A program made the position numbers and the translations under genes. DNA of 64,000 bases from Undaria pinnatifida (taxonomy: Eukaryota; Sar; Phaeophyceae; Laminariales; Alariaceae): the NCBI GenBank assembly GCA_012845835.1, contig JABAKD010000021.1, forward strand, positions 9,094,006-9,158,005, written 5' to 3'. Below the pieces are notes generated by a model, which did no database searches, was not told the DNA's origin, and was given only the letters and a program-made list of their open reading frames with translations. Positions 46,691 through 57,857 of this stretch are shown here, piece after piece; position 1 is the first letter of the stretch; each line of letters begins with the position of its first letter.

Positions 46691-48236
46691 TCGGTGTGAA
46701 ATGGATAGCGAACAGTGGTGCATCCTTTCACATGACCCATTCAGCTGACCTTTGGAGCGATGTAAGCCTGTGTGCGACGACAAGGTTAGGATCGGTGACA
46801 ACCATCTGATCGACGTGGTTGGGTACGGGACGCTATCTGTTGTACTCCCAGGGGATCTGACTGTTAAACCTTTGGATGTAGCCTACGTGCCGGAAATCGC
46901 ATTCAACTTGTTCTCGCTGATGGCGGCGCACAAGCAGGGAGTAACATTGACGACTGAGGAGAAAGATATGTGCATTTCTCTTTTCAATGGGAGGTTGAGA
47001 TTTGAAGGTGATGGATCCAGTTACTCCGGATTCGCTTACAGGATAGAGCCAGACCACGGCTTTGTGCCGTTCCCCCTCGAAACCACCAACCCTCCCGAGA
47101 CTTGTGTTGAATATGGTTGCGGTTTTCCCCTCGCTTTTCCTGTGCTTGCACCCGGTAGTACCTCGTCTACTGAGACTCATGTAGACATCAACGTTTTTCA
47201 CTGCGTGCAAGGTCACTCGAATAAACTACTGTTGCCAGAGACCGCAAAATCACTCGGTTTAGAACTGGTAGGAAAACTCGAGCCCTGTACGGGATGCTCT
47301 ATGGCGAAAGGCTACCGTAAGCCTATCCCCAACAGCACCAAATCACGCGCGACAGAGAAGTTGGGAAGTTTTTTTGTTGACCTCAGCGGACCTAAGAGAA
47401 CACCTTCCCTGACGGGTGCGCGGTATGTCATGCTTGTGAAGAATGACTACTCTCGCCACGCGTGAGTGTATTTTCTGAAGCATAAATCGGATTCAGGAGA
47501 CGCATTTGGGAAGTTTTTGGCTGACGCGCGCGTCGACGGAGTACCCTCGAAAGTTGAGATAGTGAGGTCTGACAACGGAAGGGAGTTTTTCAGTGGTGAG
47601 TTTGGAGAGGTTTGCAAACAGTATTGCATCAAGCAGGAATTCACCAATGCCGATAGTCCTAAGCAGAACGGTGTGGTAGAGAGAGCGCTAGGTATCATCC
47701 AGAACGCGAGACTCGCGGCGTGCATCCAAGCGCCCGTCATCTTTCCTGACATTCAACTGCCGCCGACTGAATCCCTATGGGCGGAAGGGGTTCACTGGGC
47801 TTGTGACGCCCTGAACCACACCGCGACCACTGCAAACCCCGGGAACCGGTCGCCGCACGAAATGTGGTACGGAACTGCCGCGCCTGCTTCACCGCACCCG
47901 TTCCTTCGCCCAGCGTTCTGTCGCTGGAAACGCCCGACGAAGTCGCACCTCCGGGCCGAAAGCTGCTCGTACCTCGGGCCGGGCATCGACCACCCAGGTG
48001 ACTGTTTGCGGAATTTCACGCGGGCGAACAAGGTGGTGGAAACAAGGGACGTGACCTGGGAGGCAACGCTTAGTACAGAAATGCCGTCGCCCCCGCTGCT
48101 GGAGATGCCAGAGCAGGGAGGGACCGTGAACCTAGAAGAAGCGCCTGAGCCGGGAGGGACAGATTACTATGAATCCGCCCCGACGCGGTGTTGGGGAGGG
48201 GAATTCCTCACCAACTCCGTCGGGTGTCTCCAATGA
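46691..48236 (+). pseudogene. Copia protease and integrase
   Basis: The protease active site reads IANSGASFHMT (46,705-46,737), so the catalytic Asp of D-S-G is Asn (codon at 46,711). A frame change follows near 46,750-46,810. Pre-integrase HHCC zinc site: H and H in FHCVQGHS, then CTGC (about 47,199-47,300). The integrase core has D in FFVDLSGP (47,379), D in RSDNGREF (47,571) and E in VVERALG (47,679), with 35 residues between the last two as in DD35E. A TGA at 47,463 replaces the codon expected for Trp before VYFLKHKSD. The C-terminal GKS/NPHEMWYG and TRDVTWE regions are present. Confidence 0.88.
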
Positions 48237-49520
48237 CGCAAGCTGCCGGCGATTCGCAAGCCGAAAGTGAGGAGCTGAATGATTCATCAACGGTCAGCAG
48301 CAAACCGCCCGAAAGCGACACTTCATCTCGAGATGACCACGATGCGTCCTCCTCTGACAACGGAGCTCTGACCCCGGTTGCTATCCGGACTGCTGCGCGC
48401 CAACTTGGAACGCACATGTCAGGACCGGGCGATGGTGAAGAGATTCGGGAGGGAAGTACGAGAGCGCAGACCAGAGCGCTCAACCGGGAAGCGGCAACGG
48501 GGCTGATTACTACGATCGGACCCTGTGAGGGAGGCCGCCTATTCCATGCGCTACTGGCGGCCCAAGACGCAGGCGGTGAACCTACTCGGTTGCCGGATGG
48601 CCTCCTCAAGGAGGTGGAACCGGAACCGACGTCTTACTCCGCGGCACGTGCATCAATCCACTCTGGCGTTTGGGCGGAGGCCATGCAAGCAGAATTTGAT
48701 GGACTAGAGGCCGCTGACACTTTCACTGAGATTCCCGAAGTTCCGGCGGGTAGCAATATTGTGGAATCAAAGTGGCTCTTGAAGTCGAAGGGCGACGAGC
48801 ATGGCATGATTGATAGAGCTGAGGCGAGATTGGTAGCTAAGGGCTATAGTCAGGTAGAGGGAGTTGACTACTTTGATACGTTTGCCCCTACTGCATCAAC
48901 CACGTCTAACCGCATCGTTGCAGCAATGGCATGCAAACTTGACTGGGACTTGAGGCACTTGGGGGTTCACCAGGCCTTTATTCAGTCAGAGTTAGATACC
49001 GAAGTTTTCTTAAGATTGCCCCATGGGTGTGGGCAGTTATCGGGTAAGGTAGTCCGACTCAACAAAGCTATTTACGGGCTGAAGCAGAGTGGTCGCTCGT
49101 GGTATAAGCTACTGTCGTCAACCTTGCTTGAGTGTGGTTTTGAGCAGTGCTTGGTAGACCCGTGCTTCTTTCGACTGATGGTGGATGACGAGGTTGCAGC
49201 GATGCTGGTGGTCCACGTGGACGACATCAAGATCGCAGCCACCAAGGATATAACGGAGCCAGTAGTGGCGGATCTCAACAAGAGATTCCCTACGAAACAT
49301 CTTGGCGAGGTTACGTGGTACATGGGTAGCGAGTACAAGAGAGATCGTGAGAAAGGGACCTTGGAGATTTCGCAGGCTCAGTTTACTCGAAATGTTGTCG
49401 AACGTTTTGGAATCGCGAAAACCAGCCCCATCCCCGCTTCTCCGTCATTGGACCTCAGGCACGTGAGTGGTGAGGACCCTGCGGTGGACGCTAGATACCG
49501 GGAGCATATTGTGAATTGCG
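48188..49520 (+). pseudogene. Copia reverse transcriptase (RVT_2)
   Basis: In a different frame from integrase. Residues from about 155 carry the RVT_2 start (WAEAMQAEFDGLEAADTF), then KWLLKSKGDEHGMIDRAEAR, VDYFDTFAPTAS, LRLPHGCGQL, LNKAIYGLKQSGRSWYKLL and the catalytic VHVDDIKIAA (Asp pair at 49,220-49,225). The first catalytic Asp, expected in LDVHQAF, reads Gly (48,962). The frame slips before 49,521, where NQTRPDIANAVRAVARF continues in the RNase H frame. RT would copy element RNA into DNA inside particles. Two changed catalytic regions plus frameshifts make it inactive. Confidence 0.88.
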
Positions 49521-50168
49521 AATCAGACGAGGCCGGACATCGCCAACGCAGTACGGGCGGTTGCGAGGTTTTCACATGACCTTAAAAAGGTACATGTTAA
49601 GGCGGCTAGGAAGATAATCGAGTACCTGAGCGCTACAGCTCACTTGGGTCTGACGTTCAGGAAGGACAGTAAACTAGAGGAAGTGCAGTTGGAATACGGC
49701 TTGGAGACGTACGTGGACGCGGACTACGCCCATAAGGTCGACAAAAGGCGTTTGGTCTCAGGCGTGGCTGTCTGTTGCGGGGGTACACTTGTGTCGTGGT
49801 TTTCTGGGACGTAGAAGTGCGTCACGCTATCAACCACCGAGGCAGAGTACGTAGCCGTGGCCGACGGGGTGAAATAAGCCCTTTACGTGAGAGGAGTGTT
49901 GGTTTTTCTGATGCCCAGTCTTGGGTCGCCGAGTATTGGAGTGTTTGAAGACAACATAGGGGCGATAGACGTGGCCAAAAACCCATTGAGCTCATCCAAC
50001 AGTAACCACATCGATGTACGGTACCATTTTCTGCGCGAGTTGGTGGGGACGGGCGACTTGTCGGTTAAGTATCTCCGGACGGATGACCAGCATGCGGACA
50101 ATCTCACGAAGGCTATTTGCAGAGAGAGTTTTGATAAACACCGAGATTTTCTGTTAGAAATACAGTAA
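49521..50168 (+). pseudogene. Copia RNase H
   Basis: The frame runs from NQTRPDIANAVRAVARF through KKVHVKAARKIIEYLSATAH to YVDADYA (49,710), the first RNase H Asp region. TLSTTEAEYVA has the Glu, and ALYVRG and FEDNIGAIDVAKNP carry the later Asp. The C-terminus reads HIDVRYHFLRELV..LRTDDQHADNLTKAI, the usual copia ending. In-frame stops are TAG 49,812-49,814 and TAA 49,875-49,877. RNase H would remove RNA from the RNA-DNA hybrid. Confidence 0.85.
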
Positions 50169-50224
50169 TTTGTTGTTTGTGGATGGTGTATGTTGTATTT
50201 TCGAGGATTGTTAGTTGATCCAGC

Positions 50225-50235
50225 GCCAGGGAGGG
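50225..50235 (+). other. Copia polypurine tract
   Basis: GCCAGGGAGGG lies directly before the 3' LTR start TGTTCGATATATC, the expected place for plus-strand priming. Confidence 0.65.
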
Positions 50236-50580
50236 TGTTCGATATATCTTGTCTCAACGAACAGCCTAGCAATAAGTTACGGTTACATACGTTGTGTCAC
50301 GGAGGTAAGTTACAGGGATCGTCTCGTGGTATCACCCATTGAGCAGTCCCACGGGTATGTACGAGTAGGCACTATGCGAGGAGGTTCAAGTATTCGACTA
50401 CGAGCGGTTGTTACTGGGCTGTGGAGAGTTGGCCCACATGACTCACTCCGCTTCACCCCTCTGCATAATAAAGACACCTTAAACTATTTTCTACACACTG
50501 CGTGTTGCAGTGCCTCGCTCACAGCCTAGTGTGGCTGTCGGGAGCTTATCCATCCATCGCATATCAGCGCTAATTGAACA
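50236..50580 (+). repeat. 3' LTR of the copia element
   Basis: Begins TGTTCGATATATCTTG and ends TTGAACA, so it has the canonical TG...CA form. AATAAA lies at 50,467-50,472. Nearly identical to the 5' LTR apart from scattered substitutions and one indel. Confidence 0.87.
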
Positions 50581-51602
50581 CACCAACGCTTCATCATGCA
50601 CATCGATAACGAGATATTATCTACACCATGGGCTTGCTCTGTACTTCACGACAACTCGGCATGACATGAACCCAGCAAGTTCATCGACCGACATCGACTG
50701 TCGGGAACATGCACTATTACATGGTGTTTAACGGTTTACTTTTGCAATCTTCTATAGGGAGGAAGATTTGGTTCACGCAGCATTTTGTACTTTGCAATCT
50801 GCGATCGCACATGGGTTCAGGTCGGGCCATCACATCATGTTGACAGCATCTCTTGCTAAACTCCCGCTCATCCCTCTGCACGGTCATCAATATCATGTCT
50901 TCACCGATCATCAATCACCATCATCATCATCATCATCATCATCATCAGCTGATGCACTTCACGACGATATCTCTACGAACACATCAGTCATCATATCTAC
51001 GAAGCAACACAAGCAGGAAAATCGTCGCTTCTTCATGTACCACACAGCAGCTCACCAGGGAAGAACATTGGAGCCTTCGACGCAACGAGCTACAATACCA
51101 GTTGATCATTTTTGGCGGCTCTGTACTAGGCAATTTCGTTGGGGTGGTGTTTGTTACCTTTTTGGTTTTTCTTCATTATACATTGGCTCCGTTGTACAAC
51201 ACCCGTACCTATGAGTACAAGCATCACACAAGACTATGAAAATGACTGATACGTACCCATTTTCTGCTGTTGTTGTACCGATTTACGTCTACCAGCTGGC
51301 GTGTTTCTACGTGTTAAGATTTTGGTGTTGTTCTGGCTTTGTTTCGACAGTGTATCATACGTACAGGCTCATGAACAGAATGTGGTACATATTTGCGGGT
51401 AATGTTTAGACGCAATATCCTCCATATTACAGCTTTTCTTATAACAGATCTGAATATGTTGCTCCAATTGTATTTTGATTACGTTGAGTGACATAGTTAC
51501 TTCCATACGGCCGCGGTTCATACACATAAGACTAAATATAGTTAACCATATTTGTGTGGAATATATTTTGTATCGAATTTCTCTCGTTACTGACTTTTCA
51601 TC
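50581..51602 (+). other. Right internal part of element B
   Basis: Continues the internal DNA of element B after the copia insertion. It holds (CAT)9 at 50,919-50,945, which gives His- or Ser-rich frames of up to 148 codons (50,768-51,214), and a hydrophobic segment GSVLGNFVGVVFVTFLVFLH in another frame. No retroelement domain was seen. The left internal part (44,590-44,860) is Thr/Ser-codon-rich, and the two join smoothly across the CACCA target. Confidence 0.45.
50919..50945. repeat. (CAT)9 microsatellite
   Basis: Nine uninterrupted CAT triplets. Confidence 0.9.
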
Positions 51603-51611
51603 AAAGGAGGG
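51603..51611 (+). other. Candidate polypurine tract of element B
   Basis: AAAGGAGGG directly precedes the right direct repeat, which starts CGTTAGTGAACATG. A TG-to-CG change would restore a copia-like TGTTAG LTR start. Confidence 0.5.
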
Positions 51612-52073
51612 CGTTAGTGAACATGATCTCTGCGGTCCATAAGTACAATTTGACTCGTAGTCACTACCTTGAGTATACTGACTTTCATAGTTCTAGATGC
51701 TGATATGCACAATATTCTGCGAAATACGCGAGAGTTTGTTTTTTCCAGGCGACGTACTGAGTACGGATCGACATACCTGTTGTATCGATAATTTATAGTA
51801 GCAAACGGTATTCAGCTCAGTACAATAGGTAACACAAGGGCGTTACAGATAATTTTACTTAAAACGTTTCAATGAAATTACATAGAATCGTTGCATCGGC
51901 TGCCGTAGAGTAAACCTGCCCGTAGCTTGTGCATAGTCCCGTAATCTAGTGAAGGCATCCCTCACCTCGATCACACCTCTCTCTCCTCTCTTTTTCACCT
52001 ACTTTTCTCTTCTTCTCTTCTATTATTATTGGCCACAAAAGCGTTGTTTTCAGGCCATGCCTGCCCTTCCACA
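51612..52073 (+). repeat. Right LTR of element B
   Basis: Direct repeat of 42,971-43,447 with the same block order, ending CTTCCACA. More diverged from its partner than the copia LTRs are from each other, consistent with an older insertion that later received the copia element. Confidence 0.65.
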
Positions 52074-52239
52074 CCGGTGATAATTGCGGACACTTCAGAT
52101 ATCGCATACATGTGTAGCTTTTATGTGATAACGCAGAAACACACAATTACTTCAGCCATTTCTGTGACGCGGGAGCCTGCGGCTGCACCGGAACGGAGTT
52201 GAGAACTGGTGCTTCATTTTGAGGCTCAGAGCGCTGAGA

Positions 52240-53730
52240 AATTTAGTGCTGCACTTTCTGCGCGAGCCCGTTTTCTACGGACGCAGTCTTCCCCCGCGGC
52301 ACGCGAATGTACACGTAGTCGTCGGCTTTGTGCGTAGCCCTTCAGGTGCAGCAGAATCAGTCTCCGTAACCACCGTAATTGAGGTGGTCTTGTACCCACT
52401 TGCTCCGGGGGTGGCCGGCGCAGGGGTCATCCTGGCGGCCTTGCGCCCGGTATGCTGAGCGGGACCGCTTGAGGACGTTTGCTGCTGTAAGGGAGTATGG
52501 CTGTGGCTCTGGCCATGGACGACTTTCCCCATTTTAACCTGCTGGCGTTCGGGTCAGTCCCACTGTTTGTGACCTTGCTTGCCACACACTAAACACTCGT
52601 GGTTGTCGTACAGGGGGTTCCGATCTGCTTTCACAACAGCAGCATCGGCACTCTCGAGCGAGCCGAGCTTGTCAGCGGCACCTCCTGTTCCTCGCCCTCG
52701 CAGCAACCGATCTAGCGTACCGCCGTTTTTCCGTTTCCTGACGTTCAGCATCGTTAGCCTCAACTTCAACTTAGTCGCGTTGCTGCTTGACAACAAAATT
52801 GAACAACCGCCGGGATCATGAATTACGACATCGAATCGAATAGTTTTGTCCACTTCGCGGTGGAACTCTAGTGGTTCTAATCCCGCCGCTATGGCCTTTA
52901 CCAGCATCTTGCCATGCTTTGGGTTATACCGACGACCGTCGGGCTCCATCATCTCCGTGAGCGCCGACGTCAGCAAGGTATTTCCGCGAGGAACGGTTTT
53001 GAACGAACACCCTGCTATCTACCGGCACGCTCGCATTCGTCTTCAGCACACGGAATATCTGGCCGCAATATTCCTGACCACTCGTCTGCTGCGAATCTAT
53101 ACCAGCACACGTAGCCCTTGCATTAGCACTTCTTCAGAGATCTCGACCCCGGGCAAGTCATCTAGAGCTCGTCAGCCATCATCATTTGGGTCGCCGAAAC
53201 CACCAGCTCTCACTTCCTCGCGCGCACTAAGTATTCCTCATCACGGTTTGGTATGCACACGTGCTGCTCGTAATCCGAGTAGGCAACAAGAATTTCGCGC
53301 ATATCTTCGATAGAAACAGAATCACCACCCAACCTAGGCGGCCTGTTTCCTGCTATGGTAACCTTGGCATGGGTCTTCGTCCAGCCGCCCGCTCGGCCTC
53401 CATCTCCCTTGTTGCCCCAACCTGCAGAATGGATCCCGCCAGCGCCCTGTGCTCGCTCTCCACTTGTTGTTGTAGGTTTTTCATTTGCTTCCGGTTGGTG
53501 TCCAACACCAATACGCAAACCACTGCTCCCCGGCCTCCGAAAAGAAAGTTGATGACGTTTTGGGCAGTAAGCATAAGTTGCCGGAAAACATTGAATCGCG
53601 ACCGTCGACCCGGTGGTATAAACTCTCTGAATTCTCTTCGTAGATTTAGAGTGCGTCCGTGTCTAAAATGCGAAAGGTCAATCGCTACTACACGGGGAAG
53701 TGCCATGCCATTGGCCATGGACATTCCAAC
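52240..53730 (-). pseudogene. Ty3/gypsy-like Gag remnant with broken zinc knuckle
   Basis: Minus-strand reading starts at MSMANGMALPRVVAIDLSHF (53,724). It passes RKQMKNLQQQVESEHRALAG and REMEAERAAG, shifts frame to SIEDMREILVAYSDYEQHV (about 53,320), then to LLTSALTEMMEPDGRRYNP and REVDKTIRFDVVIHDPGG (52,976 onward). The knuckle reads CLVCGKQGHKQWD followed by TGA (52,554-52,595). It is a C-X2-C-X4-H-X4-C motif whose last Cys codon has become a stop, and the frame continues beyond. Gag would package the element RNA. The gag order and minus orientation match the pol remnant at 41.8-42.9 kb. Confidence 0.7.
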
Positions 53731-53799
53731 CCTTCCCTCAAGTGCTCACAAGGAACCCATCAGCGACAGTGGAACTCCCTGAAATTTTTCGTCCAACCA

Positions 53800-56700
53800 C
53801 TATTTACGCGGTAGTTGCCCGCTGATACGACCACAGCGGTACAAGTCTAAACGCGTGTATGATTTCCATAAGTTCTTCACCAAGAAACCTGAAACCTTCA
53901 CGATCATGAAAAAGAAGTTAGTGCACAGAGACTGCGTTTGGATACTTCGAATCGTGCAAGAGGCCACTCTCGCTCACGGGAAGGGTATGCCACAGATACT
54001 CCACGAACAAGTCCAACAGCGGCACTGTTCTGTATACACACTCCAAAGACATGCGCCGAAGCAGAATGTTCGATTATATCTACATGTCGATGATTACCTG
54101 AGTGACGGAAGCGCCCAAGCCGACGCAGTACCTCATATTCATTCAGTCCATTTGCCGTCTGGGCTCGAATCATTTGATTTACAGCGGTTTAGTCGTTCCC
54201 TTGTATTCATGCGCCTAATTCATACAGACGCTTGAGGTCGTGTGAATAGCTAATTAATGTCATGATGAGTGTCGACGAGGTTATATATGTATCAAATCAG
54301 AACGTACACGTGACAACGCTAAAACACCGCGGGACCTGGACAGGCTTACAGTACGCGCAACAACATCCTGACGGCAGCGTTCGGTAGAGTTGACGGACGG
54401 TAGACCTCTGTAATGAACCGGAATTTTTCATGCTTCTGTACAGTCATCCCACGGAATTTTTGCGTCAAAATTTCCCCGGACGATTGGGTTCCTCATGCAA
54501 GGAACTTCCTGTCAATAAGGTAATTTCACGAGTACATTTTGTTTTTGGACTAAGGCGTAGAAGCTTGGTCGGGTTGTGCGAACGAATGACTTCAGAGTCT
54601 TTTTTCGGGGGAGCTAATGAGTTCTTTACCTGAGGAGCTTCGGCTGCAACCCTACCGTGGGATGGCTCGGTAGGCAAAATACAGCAGACGAGACGTCGAG
54701 CACAAACCTACGTGGCGACGGCTGTAGGCTTTTATCTTGGCGCGATACAGAATTGACCTCCACCTGGGCCTGCAGATTCCCACGTATCCACCGCTTGATC
54801 ATGGAAAGCAAGATCGATTGCGGCCATCAACCGCCGGGAGCTATATAATAAGGTAGTGGGATAAAGGGACATCGCAGATATATATATATATATATATATA
54901 TATATTGCGATGGTTCCTATGTTGACGATTTGGACAATTTCGGCGCCAACAGGAAGGCGCAATTGTGCGTCCACTCGTCAGAGACGCTCCGTCGCAGTCG
55001 GTTTCGAAGCAATCCCGGACGTCAAGTTGTTGACGGTTTGGTGGGCTTGTATCGGAATTTCGATTTTTTATCCAACTGTTTTTCGAAAGTACACGGGCTA
55101 TTACATGAGCATATATCTTAGGAGCCTCACTTACCACTCGCATAATTGTTTGACAAGGCCGCGTTTTGAAATAGACCGACCAATCAGTGCCCAACGGTAA
55201 TCTTCGTTTCAACAACCAGCCAACCTTGAAGTGGACGGAGCTTGCCAGAAAAAACGTCGACACACCCCAACGTAAGAACTCATCGTTTCCTGGTAGGCAC
55301 ACCCTGGCGAGCGAAGTGATCGAATCCTGGCCGTGGCCCGCACCTTTCCGTCAAGCGCGTCGTTAATGGTCACAACAAACACCGGCTGTCTTCGCAGGAT
55401 ATCATGTCTGGTGCACGCCGATGCCGTTGGGACATACGTAGATGTCTCAAGTTACAAAAAATGTGCAGGTTTTAACGTGTCATTGGTGTCGTTTCTAGGA
55501 TACGTGCACTGGCTTGCGGCAGCACTATTTTCAGATGGGGCATCAACCGACCACAGGACCAGCCGTACCCTGCACACCGACCCAACTCCGGCGTCAAACA
55601 GGTACAGCGCTAGGCGAAGGGGACATCTTGGATCGTGTGCAGGGGATAAGGCGAAACCCACTTTTTCGTATCCGTTGATTTCTATTGCCCAGAGATCGCT
55701 TTGGCAAGTGGTGCGACCTGGTCTTGTCGCAATATCTAACTTTGGTAACGTGATGTATATTAAGGGAGTCAACGAAGCCGGTGTCCGAACGTCGGTGGCG
55801 CGAGCGGGGTATTCCGTGTTTTTCGATGTACCCTGTTCTCTTAGCGCCACCTGCGGCGTCGGTCCATTGTCATGCCACGAGGCATAATAGTCATATTGAG
55901 TATTTACGAAGGCAACCACCTTCGAAGAGCCTCACCGATACAATGGTGCGGTGTGTCTATACCGTTTCCTCATGTAACGGGATCACATCGGCGATCGTGT
56001 TTATGCCACACGCAGAGACCGCAACAGCGACACCGTTGATAGAATAACATGCTAGCTAGTCTTGTACACAGAATAAGATGGGAATGGTCACCTAGAACTC
56101 GCACCAACGCCATTAACCGAGAGATTCTGGCTAAGATGTTGCGGGAACACGGATGTGGAATTACTCCACCCCAAAGAAGTGCTTGCGCACTTTCGCGAGA
56201 ACCGACGACGTCCAAATATCGTGTGGTTTGCAAACATTATGCCGCGAGAGCGCCATGTGAATCGCGCCGGACGTGTTTTGAGCGTGGAGCGATTGACGAC
56301 GTAGATGATCTCGTGACGAGTCTCACGCACATTGAAGAACTTTCCTTGACGTTGAGTGCAAAGATATGTAGAACGTACTGCATTTTGGTATAAAGCTCAA
56401 GAAATATCCTCGCTAAACCATGGTATAGCGACTCATGGAACGTCTTGTCAATGCCTTAGTACTTCAGAAATGGCTCCCAACGGAACAAGTATGTTCATCA
56501 CGAAGAAAAAGCGATCAAGTAGCTCACGGGCAGGGGCTAGACACGACAGCGCCCGAAGTGTCTCGCATTGTCTGTCGTATAAAACGAACTTGGGATGAAA
56601 GACTGAATCAACGCAGCAGGCGCAATACTTGAAAACTTGAACGGTGGCCGCACCACAAACACGGACAGAACAATCAGTGACGAAAAATTGTCTGACGACG

Positions 56701-57850
56701 ACAACGTAGCCTTATGATTAACAGCACGCGAATGAGTCCACGGATTCGAAATATGCGGTCGACGAGATCGAGGGCATTGCCAAACAGACGGTACGAACAG
56801 CATCGTGGGGTCTCTATGAAGTGTTGACGTTTGAGCTGTCTTGAAAACGTCAGCTGTATACCTCAGGCTCGTGACGTTTTGGTCTGTTGGACTGAGTCCA
56901 CTACCTGATACATTAGAGCGGTTTGCACAAGTACGAATTGATCGCATATCGCCGGGAGTGGGTTCTTCTCATCGTCACAACTGCCCGCTAGCTCGTCTCT
57001 CTTGTTAACGTCGTATTATGGGATACCCTACCTTCCCTCTTATAAATAAACTAACGAATACTCAACGCATTCAGTATTCGCGTGGGTACCAGTATATTCG
57101 CGCAGACAGAATTATCTGGACCGGCGGATAAGCCGTTCAAGCGCACACACACAAGGTAAACCTAGCCTCAGAGTCCAAGTAGAACAATATTTCGACTTGT
57201 CAAGGCTGTGTAGACATGTTAGAACTGTGCAGTGCCTATGAACCCCGACAATCATCGTGCATCCGTCGTATATTTTATCTCATTAAATCAACCTAAAATA
57301 CACCCGCCCCGTAGGCGTTGTTCTACAACGTCAATGTTCATTCTGGCATCCAATAGCTTGAGGAGTATCAGTCACGAACCGCAAGCACCCCGTCTTTCCA
57401 ATACGCGACGGGTAGGTGGCGTCTCTTTATATGTGCCTGTGGCGTGTATGTAATTTAGGCTATCAATCAATGCCAGTTCTTGACGTCTACGTCTGAGTTA
57501 TCGTAACATGGTGATACATATTGATGTTGTCGAATGCGTCAGATAGCCGAATACACCCCCCCGCCGCCCCCCCCTCTTCCGCCCCATGCACCATCACGCC
57601 CCGGAGTTTCCGGTGTCGGTGTTCTTCACTCTTTGCCAAGGATAACTCTGCTCTACCTTAATTGTTTCTGCACTCCAGCCTCTCCGACTACACACCCTTC
57701 TCCTCTTATTCCCACCATCATGGCAATCAACTCCCTCGTCTATTGAACAATCGTAAATAGCTACGACACGGCGAGCAACAGACAGTAAAGTGCTGCACGT
57801 GGCATTCATGGCCGCATGTAGTAGATACGCGGATACCGATTCTCGTTGAA
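53800..57850. other. No confidently recognised gene
   Basis: Open frames (126 codons at 53,855; 184 codons at 55,333; 155 codons minus at 55,452; 114 codons at 56,049) show no motif that I recognise. The plus-strand text at 56,049-56,640 has charged, helix-rich pieces (INREILAKMLREHGCGIT, EVSRIVCRIKRTWDERLNQ) that could be a decayed transposase N-terminus, but no catalytic part was found. A proline-codon C-rich tract lies at 57,555-57,600. Confidence 0.3.
54877..54905. repeat. (AT)n microsatellite
   Basis: Uninterrupted AT alternation of about 29 bases. Confidence 0.9.
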
Positions 57851-57857
57851 AACCACG

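Larger units (their letters stand above)
44921..50580 (+). mobile_element. Ty1/copia retrotransposon, nearly full length, inactive
   Basis: LTRs lie at 44,921-45,289 and 50,236-50,580. The internal order is gag (CCHC), protease, integrase, reverse transcriptase, RNase H, which is diagnostic of Ty1/copia (integrase before RT). A candidate 5-bp target duplication CACCA lies at 44,916-44,920 and 50,579-50,583; its right copy overlaps the last two bases assigned to the LTR. At least four frameshifts and four nonsense codons break the coding region, while the LTRs stay very similar. The element sits inside element B. Confidence 0.9.
42971..52073 (+). mobile_element. LTR element B, no pol detected, with nested copia
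   Basis: Two direct repeats of about 460-480 bp (42,971-43,447 and 51,612-52,073) frame about 2.5 kb of its own internal DNA (43,448-44,920 and 50,581-51,611) plus a 5.66-kb copia insertion. A purine tract AAAGGAGGG abuts the right repeat, as a polypurine tract should for a plus-strand element. No gag zinc knuckle, protease, integrase or RT was seen in the internal DNA. It is therefore a large non-autonomous LTR element or one whose coding part was lost. It separates the minus-strand gag and pol of a gypsy-like element. No clean target duplication was found. Confidence 0.6.

Noticed and set aside
56049..56640. DNA transposase gene
   Set aside because: Helix-rich charged segments are suggestive, but no catalytic motif, terminal repeats or consistent frame was found.
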